Shown: positions 1-12,700 of the stretch, piece after piece
Position numbering within the stretch: position 1 is the first letter of the stretch
Layout of the letters: the number at the start of each line of letters is the position of its first letter
Assembly (NCBI GenBank): GCA_024734555.1
Contig: JANPWX010000443.1
Coordinates: forward strand, 1,904,207 to 1,968,206
Length of the DNA stretch: 64,000 bases
DNA from: Trochalopteron elliotii
Lineage: Eukaryota; Chordata; Aves; Passeriformes; Leiothrichidae
Reading direction: 5' to 3'
Position numbers and translations under genes: made by a program
The notes under the pieces: generated by a model
The model's database searches: none
What the model was told of the DNA's origin: nothing
Seen by the model: the letters and a program-made list of their open reading frames with translations, nothing else

Positions 1-254
1 AGAGAACAAAGTTTGCATAATTACACCCAGGGAGAACGAGCAGCCCATCGGGGTGAGAGGCAGGATTTGGGTCTGAGCCAAACTGCAGCCCAGGAAGGAT
101 CTGTGGTGCTCTGAGGAGATGTGTCTCCTCTCAGGAAGGTCATCCCTCATTTCTTTAATGTTCTTTAGCAGCCCTGCCCGAGGAGGATGGGCAAACACAC
201 ACATCCAGCTGCAGTGGGATGCAGCAGCTGGAGAAGCTGCCCCACGTTGGTGGG

Positions 255-557
255 TGTTGCTATAGGACATGAAATGAGGGACATGCACGCTTGTTGACAG
301 GGCAAAAAGAGGGAAGTTTATTTTTTGACCTCGATTTATATAGTTTTTGGACAATGACCACAGATTGGACAAGCGAGGTTGACACCTCTCCAACCACACT
401 GGTCAAACTAGAAGTCCATCAATTGTCCCTCCTCAAGAGAGGAACCATAAACAAAAAGAACAGTTTACAAAACATTACTTTTGTTCACATGAAAATCTGT
501 GAGAAACGTCACTACAAAAATGCAAACATCAGAAGGCTGAAAAAGATCAGGGTGACA
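255..557 (-). mobile_element. Solo LTR, family A copy 1 (class II ERV-like)
   Basis: Seen: a 303-bp unit on the plus strand begins TGTTGCTATAGG and ends GGGTGACA, so it is bounded by TG...CA. GGTGGG flanks both sides directly (249-254 and 558-563), a 6-bp target-site duplication. A second copy lies at 58007-58312. On the minus strand a TATATAAA-like box (about 334-342) is followed closely by AATAAA (complement of 317-322), the expected order of promoter and poly(A) signal, so transcription sense is minus. Known: 6-bp duplications are typical of class II retroviruses and their solo LTRs, left by LTR-LTR recombination. No retroviral interior adjoins it. Open frames crossing it are not genes. 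Confidence 0.85.
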
Positions 558-580
558 GGTGGGGCTCCCTCCTCCCTCCC

Positions 581-887
581 TGTAGCCCAGGTTCCGTGCC
601 TGAGGTGTTTTGGTTTCCTGAAATTCTTTTCCCAAAGAATTTTCTGTAAACAAGAGAAATGTTTTTGTAGCTGTAACTTGGTTATTCATTCCTTTTCCTC
701 GGAGGGACTTCTTCTTGATGTCCCTCTGCTCTGACCAATGTGATTGAAGAAGTTTTGCCTTTGTTGTCACCAATCAAACTGGTCTGTGTAGGATAGTATA
801 AAAGGGAGACACATCCCAAAAACAAAGGAGTCATTTTCAGCCTTCTGGATCTCAGAGTCCGTGTCATTATGGTGTAAAACAGTGTCA
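581..887 (+). mobile_element. Solo LTR, family B copy 1
   Basis: Seen: a 307-bp unit starts TGTAGCCCAGG and ends AAAACAGTGTCA. CCTCCC flanks it at 575-580 and 888-893, a 6-bp TSD, though the left flank is a CCTCCCTCCC run that makes this TSD less decisive. Copies in reverse orientation lie at 14011-14314 and 23637-23944. A TATAAAA box lies at 797-803. The place where copy 3 has AATAAA reads AACAAA here, so the poly(A) signal is mutated. It begins 23 bp after LTR A copy 1. Inference: an independent class II ERV solo LTR. Confidence 0.85.
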
Positions 888-3800
888 CCTCCCCATCCTT
901 GTGTAAATCATGGAGAAATCTCTGGGATCAAGGCTGTGATTGAGTTGGAGAGATTGAATTTGAAGGATTCTTTTACAAGGAAAAGAGGTATTAAAAAAAA
1001 AAAAAGGAAAATGGCCATAGGGTTACCGTTCTGCAGCTTTTTGTCTTCCCCCCTGAAACAGCTCAACTGGCTGATGTTTCTTGCCTGTTTTCCCCAAATC
1101 TGAGTATTTATTTCTTAATAAATACAAATTTGCATCTGCCTCTGAATAGATCTGGAGCATTTCCTCTTAGACACTCACTAAGTCAGGGGCTCTCACCATT
1201 TTTAGGATGAGGGAAAGGCTTGTCTTCCCTGTAATAAATCATATGCAAGCTCCAGGCAGACACTAAAATATGTGCAAGGCATTGGACATGTCTTGTCCAA
1301 TTTGTGTTAAAATTTAGAGACAAAAGCTACCTGGGCAGAGCCTGCACTGGGCCAGGCTTTAGATGGACTTTTTAAAGCCTTGCTGGAAGCAGGATTTAAC
1401 AGAGCACAGATTTCACATCAAGTATTGATCTCACATCTTTGTAACTCGGAGTTTTACTATCTTTAATCAGCCTAAAGCCCATGTAGTTATTTTTCTCCTC
1501 TGATTTGACAAGCAGGCTAACATTAAGGGAGAAGTGTTATTAATATTGCCAGATGAGCTGAGTGCTCTGCACGCCATTGGAGGGAAAGGTGGCCAGAAAA
1601 ATGAGAAGGTGAAATTATGGGAACTGCAAGTGCAGTTTATGGTGATGGCTGCAGCAAAGAAAATCCAGGGAGCAGCTGAAATTGTTCATGGCGTGTATTA
1701 TCCAGAAACAAATCTCAGGCACTCAAGCTGTTGCCACTCGCACAAAATAGGTGATAAAGTGAAATATGAAGAGCCACAGAGCCATCAGCCTGCTGTCCAA
1801 AGCCCAGAACGTGGCTTTCACCAGAGCAAATGGCCCAATATATTAATAGGGTTTAGTCAGCCAAAGGAACTTTCACTCAGGTTCTCCAGTCACTTTTATG
1901 TGAGGAGTGAAATAGTGTTTTCAAAAGTTTGAAAGAGACATATCTTGGCAATCCCTGGGAATGGGTTCTCTGCTAAGCTGGGCTGTGATTTATATGAATT
2001 AGTATCAGTCTGGCTGGGCTGTGAAATTAAATACTTCTAGTCCCAATATGTTCAGGTAACTTTTATTCTTAATTTTCTTTTGATAGGTGTAGTGAGTACA
2101 TTTAAAAGTGGAACAGTCATTCGAATTTTTCACAGAAAATACAACTATGGATTTTTCTCTCCCTTTTAGTCCTTGGTGCTTTTTTTCCTCCCCTTTTATG
2201 TAATAAAAGCTGACTTCTTCCTCTCTCCATCAAACCTGCTGTACACCTGCCTTCCTGAGGAACTGGGCCAGTCCTGCTCTTCCACTTGTGAGTATTCCAA
2301 GATTCTTGTACGGGGGAAAATTTCAACTGATACGTATTTTATAACAACTTCTACAGAGTCAGTTTATCGTGTTGGGATGTGGGAGGGTTTGGGGGTTTTT
2401 GTTCTTGTTTTGTATTTATTTTTGTTATTGTGGTTGTTTTGAAATGGGGGTTAGGGGGGGAATTCAGTGAAGAAACAACTGACACTATTAGGAAGTAATG
2501 AATTCTCTATGAGGATAAAATGGGGCATTTTTTAATACTAATTTTTTAATAGTTTAATAGCCTAATCATGTACCAACCCACTACTGTAGATTTCTCAGAA
2601 CAAGGAGATATAAGTGAAATTGTGTCTCTGTACCACATTGCAGAGACCCAGAGCTGTGGTGCAGAGGTTCTGTCCAACAGCAGGACATGATTAGGAGCTG
2701 GAATGTTTTAAAAATGAGAAGGATGAATTTTGTGTTAGTAGGGGCTATATCAGGGTGTTTTATCATTAGCTCTGACTCTCACTGGCATATCCATAACTTT
2801 TGTGACTAAAAGAGAAAGCAGCAGTAAAACCACTTGGGTTTGGCACAGAGATAACCTGAGACAAAACAATTAGAGAGCAGCACCCCTCCAGTACTTCACA
2901 GAATTATTGTTTTAATATCAATATTATCAAACAAGTGTCACATCAATGTCACATTGCTCCAGGTGATGAACTCTGATATTCTGAGATATTCCAATTTTCC
3001 AAACCTGGGGTGGGCAAAAACTTCCCAGGTCCTGGCAGGAATGATCTCTCCTTTTGTGGAAGAGCAGTCACCAAGCTCAGGTTGTATCATTCATTTATAC
3101 ATTATTTCAATTGTGGATGCAGTTTTCCATGTAGATTTTCATGTAGTGTTTTCAAAGCCTGACATCATTGTAGATAGCTTGGGGTTTATCACCTTTTAAA
3201 TTAAACTTTGTGCATGAATCAGTAGAGCTGGGGAAGAACCACCTTTAACTAAATCCAGCCAAAAGCTCCACTTCAATCCTTTTGCTAATTTGGATGACAA
3301 AATGCAGGGCACAAAGGAAGTGGGAGAAGTCAGTGATTTGTCCTCTTGGGCCATGGCAGGATCACCTTTCCTGAGATATTTCTGAGGAATTTTTGTTGAA
3401 TCTCAGTCCCTGAACATTTACATTGGGATTTTACAGAGGAGAGGTTCCTCCAGCCCCTCCCTTACAGGGCAAAAAAGAGCTGCTGAGATTGTCACTGCAA
3501 AGATCTCCTGGCTTCACAAACCTTCTATCACTCCCAGGGCTGATCTTTTGGAGCTGCACAAGACACCCAGAAATGTAGGTGGCATTGCAATATTCCCAAT
3601 ATAAACTTCAAAATACGTTTTCTATAAATACCCCCCGTCACCAGGAGTATTTCCACTCTTTTTTTTTTTTTTTGCAGTCCTGGGAGATCTGTGCAACACA
3701 TTAGTGAAAAAAATTGACTGATGGGTGCATTTTCCATCCACCTGAAACGCAACAGAAGCTTTTTATATGGTGAAGCCACTGATGCCAGCAGGGTGCAGAG

Positions 3801-5140
3801 GATTGGAGGTCACCTCATGAATCACTGCTGGCCCTTCCTCCAAGGGTTTGGCAGCCTTGGAAGGTTTCCTGGCAGAAATTGTGCTATTTTTTTGTGAGCT
3901 CTCAGTGCTGGGGAACATAAATAATCATTGTCAGGCTCCCCCTCAGAGCCCACCACTGTTTGGACACTGTGGAAGAGCACAATTTATAAGGATCCATCAG
4001 CTCTGGTTGGGCACACAAGTGTGTATTAAACTCCCATTTCTGTGTCTGCTCAATTTGCCAGCTCCAGGCTGGAGTGAGGGACCTGTGAGGAAGGCCCTGG
4101 AAGAGCTGTCTGGTAAATAGGATAATTTGTTACCCAGCAGAGAGAGGGGAGAGGGAGGTTTATGGTGCAGGCTTCTATCAATAAGTGCTTGGGTTTCAAT
4201 CACAAGTGCATCGCTTTTTTATTTCTCCACATAAAGTGATAATGAAGAATGATGACCTCATGTCTAGACCTAAGCTTTTAACTTTGTTGCAGCTCTGGGG
4301 GCTTTAATGTTTTTCAAAAAGCAATCAATCAAGTGCCAAAACCTGTCTGGCTAATTACCTCTGAGACTTTCCAGGACTCTCCACTCTTTTCTCCCAGAAA
4401 TGTAGTATTTATAAATTGCTTTGTGGAAGAACAAACCAGGTTATGGCCTCTTCTCCTCTGCACCTTGTTTTCCTTCTGCTCTGTGCTTAATGGAAGTGCA
4501 AATGTTGTGAATCTCAGCTCCTGACAGTGTTTCTGTCTGGGATCACCATCCCTGCTTCCTCCTGGGAAAAAACCTCATATTTATCTCATGAGGTGAGAAT
4601 ATCTCAGTTGTATTTGGGGGAGGGAACCTAAGAAATGCATCAAAGGTTTGATGTCACCCAGACCCAGTGAAATACATAACAAAAAGGCGTTATTTGACTA
4701 AATTTGAAATTCCTTTTCACTCTTTATTAACCCAGAGGTATTTCAAATAGAGCAATATATAAATCATGGTTAAACAAAGGAGAGGAAAAAAGAGAAAAAA
4801 GCAGAAATGGATTTCTGGAAGTCTGGAAGTTCAGTTTCCTGCTTCAAACAGGGCAAACCTCAGTCCTGTAGTGGGGACATCAAAGCTTTCTTTGCCAATC
4901 CATTCCAATTCTTGATCACTGCCCCAGTGAAGAGATTTTTCCTTCTGTCTCTCTCTACCTGCTCAATATCTCTCTGCAACTGGGCAGCACAGACCAGCAG
5001 TGTACAGTTCTCAGTAAAAGTGAGCTAAGCAAGGTGATGGGTTTGGTCCAGATACTTGTTCTTTTTTTTTTTTTCTTCTTTCTCTGATAATTTTAAACAC
5101 TTTTACATCAGAGAGAGAATATTTGCAAATGTCCCAATCC
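888..5140. other. Unannotated AT-rich host DNA
   Basis: No gene or repeat family is recognised across this 4.2-kb stretch. It holds short homopolymers (A-run near 990, T-run near 3660 and 5070) and open frames of at most 132 codons, the longest at 1534-1932 plus, none with a recognisable domain or convincing splice context. Confidence 0.5.
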
Positions 5141-5208
5141 CAGATGGCAAGGAGGTTGGAAATAAATAATCTTTAAAGTCCCTTCCAACCCAAGCCATTT
5201 TATGAAAT
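5141..5208 (+). mobile_element. CR1 LINE 3'-end fragment
   Basis: The stretch reads GGAGGTTGGAA, then ATCTTTAAAGTCCCTTCCAA, then CCCAAGCCATTTTATGA. This is the terminal motif series of avian CR1 elements (rule of thumb: GATCTTTAAGGTCCCTTCCA followed by CCATTCTATGA). Only the last ~70 bp is present, as expected from 5'-truncated LINE insertion. Confidence 0.75.
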
Positions 5209-5652
5209 GTTTCTATTTTGATCAAAATAAGAATATATAATAATAATAATAAAAATTGTAACTTTCCTGTAAGCATTGCTTTCAGTGGAACAGATTGACT
5301 GTAAACCCAATATTTCAGTCTTGAAGTGCTGCTCACACTTGTGAAAACCCAGCCAGTAGCACCAGCTATGAGACACTCAGAGAAAGAATCTACATAGGAA
5401 GAAACAAAGCTAAAATCCCTGAGTTCCCTGCCAAACAGAGAAATAATTTGAAATTTCAGGATATTTGTAGAAGAAAGTAATCCATCCATTTTTATAGAGC
5501 AGCTGTTTCTCCTGTTTGGGTTTTAAAAGTTCAGCTGTGAACTCCTGGGCTGTACAACTGCATCACCTTCATCTAAAGCAAGGGGATATTTACTGCACGC
5601 AGCTCTCCAAGCTGGATTTTTGTCTAATCCTTCAGAGACTGAACATTAAGCA

Positions 5653-5717
5653 GATCATAGGATAATTCAGATTCAGAGGGACCCGAGGAGGATCTTTAGT
5701 CCAAACTCTTGCTTGGA
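5653..5717 (-). mobile_element. Diverged CR1 LINE fragment
   Basis: The string CATAGGATAATTCAGATTCA followed by GAGGGACC and TAGTCCAAACTC resembles the reverse complement of an older CR1 3' end (CATAGAATCATTCAGGTT..., ...AGTCCAACCCC). It is short and diverged, so family is likely but the subfamily is not determined. Confidence 0.5.
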
Positions 5718-6617
5718 ATTATTAGTGTGCACAATTTCTTGTCAGTCTGCGTATAAGTGGGAAAATTAGAATATTTTTGCTTTTTATTTTTCCCAAACTC
5801 AAGAGTGCTCTGCCTGAACACTTCTGAAATAATGGGTGTTAAAACAGCCTTGAGCTTTTTAATTAATACATTTAATATGTGTGATGCTTTTTTTGCATCA
5901 ATGAAACTTCAAATGATGAAGAGTTTGAAGTTTGTCATTAATTTAAATACAACGAAGCGAACGCACGGTTCGTGATCACATGAACTAATTTTTTCCTCCC
6001 AATAAACTGAAGTATAACTCCAATATTCTCAGAGCATCAACAAAATCAGGGAATGATTGCAACTGGCATTTATAACAAGCACTAGTTATGGTTGATGTAT
6101 GAGATAATTATAATGCTTTGCAGGAAAATCTAATAAATCCCAGAACAGTTACTCTGTAAAACCTATTTTTATGGAAATTAGGGTGTGAATATTGCATCTA
6201 TTACAGCAAGAGGCTGCACAGGCAGCTCTGACAGCCTCAATCTGCAGCAGTGTCCACTCCTGAAAGGTAATTGCTCCTGAAGTTTTGCACGGAGGAAATA
6301 ACTTGTGCTCCATTTCCTGAGACGAAGGGCTTAATATTAAAATATGAAAATCTTCCTAATTTGCAGAGTTTGATGAACTTTTGAAGAGACGCAGCTGCTC
6401 TGACACAGAGGTTGGGAGCCTGAACAAATAGTGGGGGGAGTGTAGTTTAATATTTTGGCAATAAATAATGCACCAAGATTTGGAGTTAAACTCCTGATAT
6501 GTGGAGCATCCCAGGAGGAAGCAAAGTTTGTAGAGGTATTTGTGTTAGATATGAGTTCTACTGAACAACAACCTGTTATTGTTTTATTCTAAAGTTAAAT
6601 TGAAAATTCACCCTTTG
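5718..6617. other. Unannotated AT-rich host DNA
   Basis: No recognised gene or repeat. The only local oddity is a small CpG-bearing patch near 5950-5975 (ACGAAGCGAACGCACGGTTC) in otherwise CpG-poor sequence. Confidence 0.5.
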
Positions 6618-6978
6618 GGTGTTTTCTTGTTGTTGTTGTTGTTGTTTGTTTCTTTTTGGTTTTTTGGTTTTGGTTTTGGGGTGGTTTTATTTGGTTTTTT
6701 GTTGTTGTTTTTGTTGGTTTTCTGGTTTTTTTTTTTGAGGATTTTTTGTTTGTTTTTTGTTTGGATGGTTTTTTGTGGAGTTTTATTTGGTTTTTTTGGG
6801 TTTTCTGGTTGTTTTTTTGTTTGTTTGTTTTTGTGGGTTTTTAAAATTTTTTTGGGTTTTTTTGTGGATTTGTTTGTGGTTTGTTTGTTTGTTTGCTTGC
6901 TTGGTTTTTTTATTATTATTTTTTGGGGTTTTGGGTTGTTTTTTTGGTTGGTTGGTTTTTGTTTGTTATTTTTTTAAA
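6618..6978. repeat. G/T-only low-complexity tract
   Basis: About 360 bp in which the plus strand is almost entirely T and G, built from interleaved TTG, GTTT and GGTTTT units, with C nearly absent. It opens overlapping plus-strand frames of 62-132 codons that translate to F, W, V, L and G runs. These follow from base composition and are not membrane proteins. Confidence 0.9.
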
Positions 6979-9599
6979 AGAGTTTCATAAACTGGAGTTA
7001 CTCCTGGTTTACACAGCCCAGAGATAGAAACCTTGTTCTCAGCCTTCCATTTACAGTCCTTTAACTTTTAATGGATATGAACAGCAGAAGACAGAATATC
7101 CTCCAGAGAGCTGACAGACAATTGTGAGAATAACCTGTGATTCCTAATCTTGCTTTTTAAGTGTTTCTTGAATGCTTCAGCTCCTTTTTTTTTTTTGCCT
7201 CTTCAACTTTTCATTTCTGAAAGATGATAGAAAGTTATTAATATGACTTTATGCTTGTCTGAGCTCCCCAAGGACAAGCTTTCAGGATTAGATATCCAAG
7301 ATAGGCATCCATAATCCATTTTACATCAGCTGGGACTGCATTTGCACATTTGCAGGAGTTATAACCAGGAGGTTACTCGATGCTGATGCCAAATTCCAAA
7401 TACTGTATCAAATGGTTCTGGAAAAAATCCGAGTTCCCAAAAAAAGTCACATAAACATGAGCTTAACCTTGGAGAAAAGGTTCCTGCAAGCCACCGAGTT
7501 AGGGAACTGCTCAGGGACTGCCTGGAGTCAGAGCTGATTTGGAAACTGAGAAGCAGATGATGTGAATTAGGGAAATCTCAGTCTTGGGAATGGTCAGTGA
7601 GCTGCTCTTGTAGCTACAAATTATAATTTTTATCACCAATATGTTTGGAGCTCTAAAATAAAGATGGGTAGAAAATACATTGCCAGGAAGAGCACTGGCA
7701 GCCAGAACAACTCCTTTCAGTTGATGTGCCACCAGAAACAAACTTCACCTCCCCTTTCCACGAGTATTTCAGTTTGATCCCAGTTGCTCAGCTTGCAATT
7801 TGTATTTTTCTTTTAAAAATCTTTAATTCAGTCATCTCATAAGATTTCTCACACTGCTGACTCACTGCCCTATCTCACTGATGAACAGCAAAGCTCTGGT
7901 CCTAACAAGAGATTGAATAATTAAAAATAATGCAAAATTTTAATAAATTTGTACGTGAGATCCTCAGTTTTTGACTTGGTGAAGCTGACACAAAACTTCC
8001 TTCAGGTTGGGAAGGAATTAATTCCCCTTGAGTCATTCTCTGAGCCTTTTGTTAGAGGTCCTCTTCTGTACCTGCTTCCTTGAGAGAGGCCATTTCCATG
8101 TAGAATAAAGAATTTCCAAATGAGAAGAGATATGAATCTTTGAGGAGCCAAGTGACTACCACATGAAAAGCAGATAATGGGATATATTTTATCTGGATTG
8201 AGAAGCATCTGCCAAGTACATCTCAGAGGAGCTGTCTGTTAAGAAGATTTTAGAGTAGATTGTTTACCCCATTAAATATCAGCAGAAACTCTGTTTTTTG
8301 CATTGATTTCCTCTATCTTTACTCTCAGCTGGGAAAGCACAAAAAGGTTTTAGAGAGAAACAAAAAAATATTATGGAGTCATGTAGCAACTGGAGGAAAA
8401 ACTAGATGTGGATTTTATTGCATCAAATTCTTTGCTGTCCTGTGTTTACATCTCCTGGTACTTTTCCTACACAGTGTCTATAATTAAAGAGAAGGATTAG
8501 GGTCTAGATACAAACCCTGCTGTGACTTCTGGGAATTCTTTTCTCAGTAAGTTTGAAATCCAGCCCATGGATAAAGCCCATGGCTTTATCCAAGATGAGA
8601 AATACAGACCCAGACTTCATTTTGGGTTCGGGTGGGATTTTCATTTCTTTGTTTTGGGTTTGTTGTGGGTTTTTTGGCTAATAGCCAAGATCCCCAGTCT
8701 CTCAAAATCGTGAACACCTATTATGGGACAGATCAATCAAATTAGTCACGAGTTAATCACCTTAATAAACTGAGGTCTTAGATGATAGCAGGAACTCCTG
8801 AGAGCATGTGAGAAGAAATTTAAGCATTCCAAAGAGCAATATCCTGCTGTCAGCCTAACATCTGCATGGAAAATGCTGCTGAGAGCCTGGCAAAAGAAAC
8901 TGTGCTCCTTCCAGTTTAATTTCTTCATTAGAGTTTTAATTTATTGCAATTCAAAGAGTTTAACGGTTTTCTTTTCCTGAAGAACCTTTTTCAAAGTTCA
9001 CAGAAGCACTGCAGAATGAAAGCAGGTTGGTGGGTGCCATGGCATACATTATCTCAAAGATATTATTTTAGCATGAAGAGCTTTTAAAACTTAATCAGCT
9101 CACCAGCACACATTCCTAATTGATCTCTTTCTCTAGGACTGCTACATTTTCCTGACCTTTTAATAACTGATGGCTTTAGAGAGAAGACTGTTCACAGAGC
9201 TTCTTAAAAGTCAAGAGAAGATCTGAGGTATATTTGCAAGACGTTCCTAAAGCAAGTCGTGGCCTTGGGAAATTGTGGTTTCCTTGTTCTTCCCACGTGC
9301 TGCAGTAACTCCTGCAAGACCAGAAGATGGAGATTGGGATCAGCTGGATTCTTCTGTGCTTAAGGAACCTCTCTTGGGAGATGTCAGTCACCCACTGATC
9401 CCTCTACACGTGAGTCTGGGTCTTTTACTTTAAATACTTTCAAAGAGAAAATAAGCTCGGTGTCTATTGTGAGTTCAAGTATCTGTGGCTGCTAAACAGG
9501 AAAAAATAATTGATAAACTGTTTTTCCTGACCCGTAAATGTTGCTTTTTATCTTCTTTTTTGCTAGAGTCGGGAGTTTTGCCTTAGGTTCCAACAAATA
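6979..9599. other. Unannotated host DNA with a short inverted repeat
   Basis: No gene is recognised. A perfect 11-bp inverted repeat with a 3-base spacer lies at 8568-8592 (TGGATAAAGCC, CAT, GGCTTTATCCA). The rest is unremarkable AT-rich sequence with T-runs, for example near 7183. Confidence 0.5.
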
Positions 9600-9772
9600 A
9601 CATCCCAGGGTGCCCAGAGAAGCTGTGGCTGCCCCTGGATCCCTGGAAGTGTCCAAGGCCAGGTTGGACAGGGCTTGGAGCAGCCTGGGACAGTGGAAGG
9701 TGTCCCTGCCCATGGCTGGGGTTGGAATGGAATGATCTTTGAAGTCCCTTCCAACTCAAACCATTCCATGAA
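9600..9772 (+). mobile_element. CR1 LINE 3' fragment
   Basis: Reads through the familiar CR1 tail in sense order: GTGCCCAGAGAAGCTGTGGC, CCTGGAAGTGTCCAAGGCC, AGGTTGGACAGGGCTTGGAG, GTGTCCCTGCCCATGG, GATCTTTGAAGTCCCTTCCA, CCATTCCATGAA. About 170 bp, 5' truncated. It is among the better preserved CR1 copies in the window, so probably one of the younger ones. Confidence 0.9.
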
Positions 9773-12700
9773 TTTCTAATTCCACTTCACATCCAACCTG
9801 GAAAAACCTACCTGTCCTCTCAAAGCTGTATTTCCTGTGAGGATTTTAGATTGCTGTGGCATTAGCCACACACAATGAATTTATTCTGCTGTTGAAATAC
9901 ACTCACCACGCCGGAGTCATTTATTTTGACAACACAGCCATCACAAAACAACAGGGCATGTAAATTCCCTGCTCCAAGGGCAGCTGGGATTGAGTGTTTG
10001 ACTTCCCCTCTGGAAATGGAGCTGAATAAAACACCTAAAATGTGACAGTTTTATCAGCTTAAACGAAGAAGTGGTTCTAGGAGTACTGAGAACTCAATGA
10101 GAGGTTTTAGGACGAGCCCTTTGGAAACTGCTGAACACATTAAGTCAATAAACATAGTTCAATGTTAAATTGTTTGGTTCACCTCTTCCCAAGCACCCTA
10201 CATATGTGGGGTTTTTGTACTCAAAGCCCAACAACAAAAATGATTCCACTTCTGTCCCCAGCTTCCAGTTCCTTGGTGTACACAATCCTCTGGGATGGGT
10301 TTGGATGAAGAGGTTCAAATTCAGGCCCACGGCGCAGAGTAAAACTTTAATTTCTTAGGGATGCACTAAAACTTTGGGGGATTTGTGGTAGTAAGGAAAA
10401 AATGAGACCCTCATGCAAAAAATATGGCTGCTCAGATCCCAGGTGGTGAGTGGTTTGTCCATGAAACTCCCACAGAAATTCTCCTTTTTCCTGATGGATT
10501 TCAGGCCCGTTCACTCTGCAAAACCTTTGCCAGTTGATGTCTTTAAGACAGAGTCAGATTCATCAATTACTTCACTTGAAAAAACCCCTGTTAACTTGTT
10601 GAGGAGCCTTCAAAAATGAAGTTCAAAAGTTTTAAAAGCCAATTTTTTCTCCAAACCCCAGCGCATAAAAGGCCTTAGGCGGTAAAGACATGGCGATGGT
10701 TCCACCAAAGTCGAGTTGTGTTTTCCCCACACATCAAATAGCATGGCTAATTATTTCATTCGAAAAGGACTTCCTTTTGATGAGCTTTCCTCAGAACAAA
10801 AGTTTCCTCAAGTATCATCATTTGTATACATAATACATCTTAGGAGGAATGTCAGCTCACAAAGTGATGGGAGGCAACTTCAGCCTCATCCCCTCATTAT
10901 GCAGGAGCAGAGAGTGGGAGATGCCGAGGAATGAAACGGAATTGGAAATCACTCCCCAACTCTGGCCTAGATTTTGTGATTTACAACACTAAACCCCTTC
11001 CTGGTGCATCTGTGCATTGTGTGGTGTCCACTTTGATACTTTTCCCTCTTTAAAGGCACAAAAATCTCCTCTTCCTTCCATTGAAGTCCAGGGCAAAACT
11101 TCTGGTGGTTCAGTAGGAGAACAAAGGCCATGATTCCCTCTCCCCCACGGAAAACGCACTGGGATTATTTGCCATGTTGGCAGTTCAAAAGCATTGTTCA
11201 GAAGACAGACTATTCAAATTTTTTGATGTGAAAACTTTTCAAGAGAGTTCAGTCATTAATTATATAACTGAGGAAATTGTCTATGGAAAGTTAATTTTGA
11301 ATTGCTAAAGGATTTTAATTTCTTTTTTCTTTCTTTGTTTTTTTTGGAAGTGGCCAAATGTTCATGGGTTTGTATGAATTCATTTTTAGCCCCTTTTTTC
11401 CTTCTGACCTGTCTGACCACTGGTCTGGTAAAGATTTGCAGCATTTTTCATGTCACAAAAAAGAAAAGACAATTTCCTCTCAAATTTATGTGTCAGTAGC
11501 ACAGAAACACTTATAGAGTTTTCCGTTTTGCCATGAAGTTCTTGTGGGAAATTCTGTGGAAATCTGTGCTTTTAAAAACAGGCTGCCTTCATTTGAATAT
11601 TTAATTTCAAATATCTGTGTGTATAATTTCTTTCCTTTTAAATCTCTGTACATCAGACTCAGAGTTAGGTTATGACAATGATTTGCTCACTTTTTCTGAT
11701 TTAGGTACCAGTCATGTCATACTGAAAAAGGCACCAGTTGTGAACACTGAAAAAAGAAAAAGATGGAATTTCTCCTGGAGTTAACTCACTGATGTTGTAT
11801 CTATAACTGTTATTCACTTCAAGTTTTTTATTCAGAAGTTTCCCATTCGTTGAATATTTATACTTGATCAATCTCTGACATCACAGACCATAACTTGATT
11901 TGCAGACATGAACTGTCTCCCTCCCCTCAAACACCCTCTCTGATCTTTCATTTTTCAGGCCCATAAAAAATAAATGTTAGGATTGCAGAGTAAATAATTT
12001 GTGACTATAAAAATAAATAAATAAACTGCTTTCAGCAATCTTGCCTCTAATCAAAAAATCCATTTTAGTCGAAGTAGGGTTGATTAAATTCATTTAACAC
12101 AAAAGGGCAGATGCTCGAAGGATTTAATACTGTTCACACAGAAACTACTTGAATATTGCAAGCAATAATTGGATAAAGAAACTTCAGATGTTCTGCACTT
12201 CTGAAAGGTCATTAAAGAGAGAAGTAATCCACAGGCAGTGGGCAGGAACAGCTACAGGTCACATCCTGACCCCTGGGGGGAATCAGGCTCCAGAAACAAC
12301 TTCTTGTTTCATGGGCATAAATTCACAAAATGAGCGGGACAAATTCCCTTCTCTGTGCTATCAACGAAAAGCAATGCAAAGAGTACGAAAAAATTGTTTT
12401 TCCAGTTGATTTGCAGTAAAAGGGATTTTTTCCCTTCCTTTCTAATTCAGCTCCTTTGCTTTATCCCTTTTTAACTTTGCCCTGCTAATATTATCTCATT
12501 GAAGGAATTAAAAGCCTACCTTTATTTTGATTATGATAAAGGAATAGAATATCTGAACAGTCCTACTATGGTAAAAAATCCATTTGCTGGTGTAAATTTG
12601 TATGATTCAGAGCAAATACTACTTTTTTTTTTAAATTGTCTTCTCTTCTGACAACTGTGTAGTCAGAAAATGATGTCAATTTCATTTATAAACATCCATC

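Noticed and set aside
291..734. 147-codon frame
   Set aside because: It runs through LTR A1 into LTR B1, two separate insertions.
6579..6990. Hydrophobic frames of up to 132 codons resembling a membrane protein
   Set aside because: They lie in a G/T-only tract, where F, W, V, L and G codons are inevitable.
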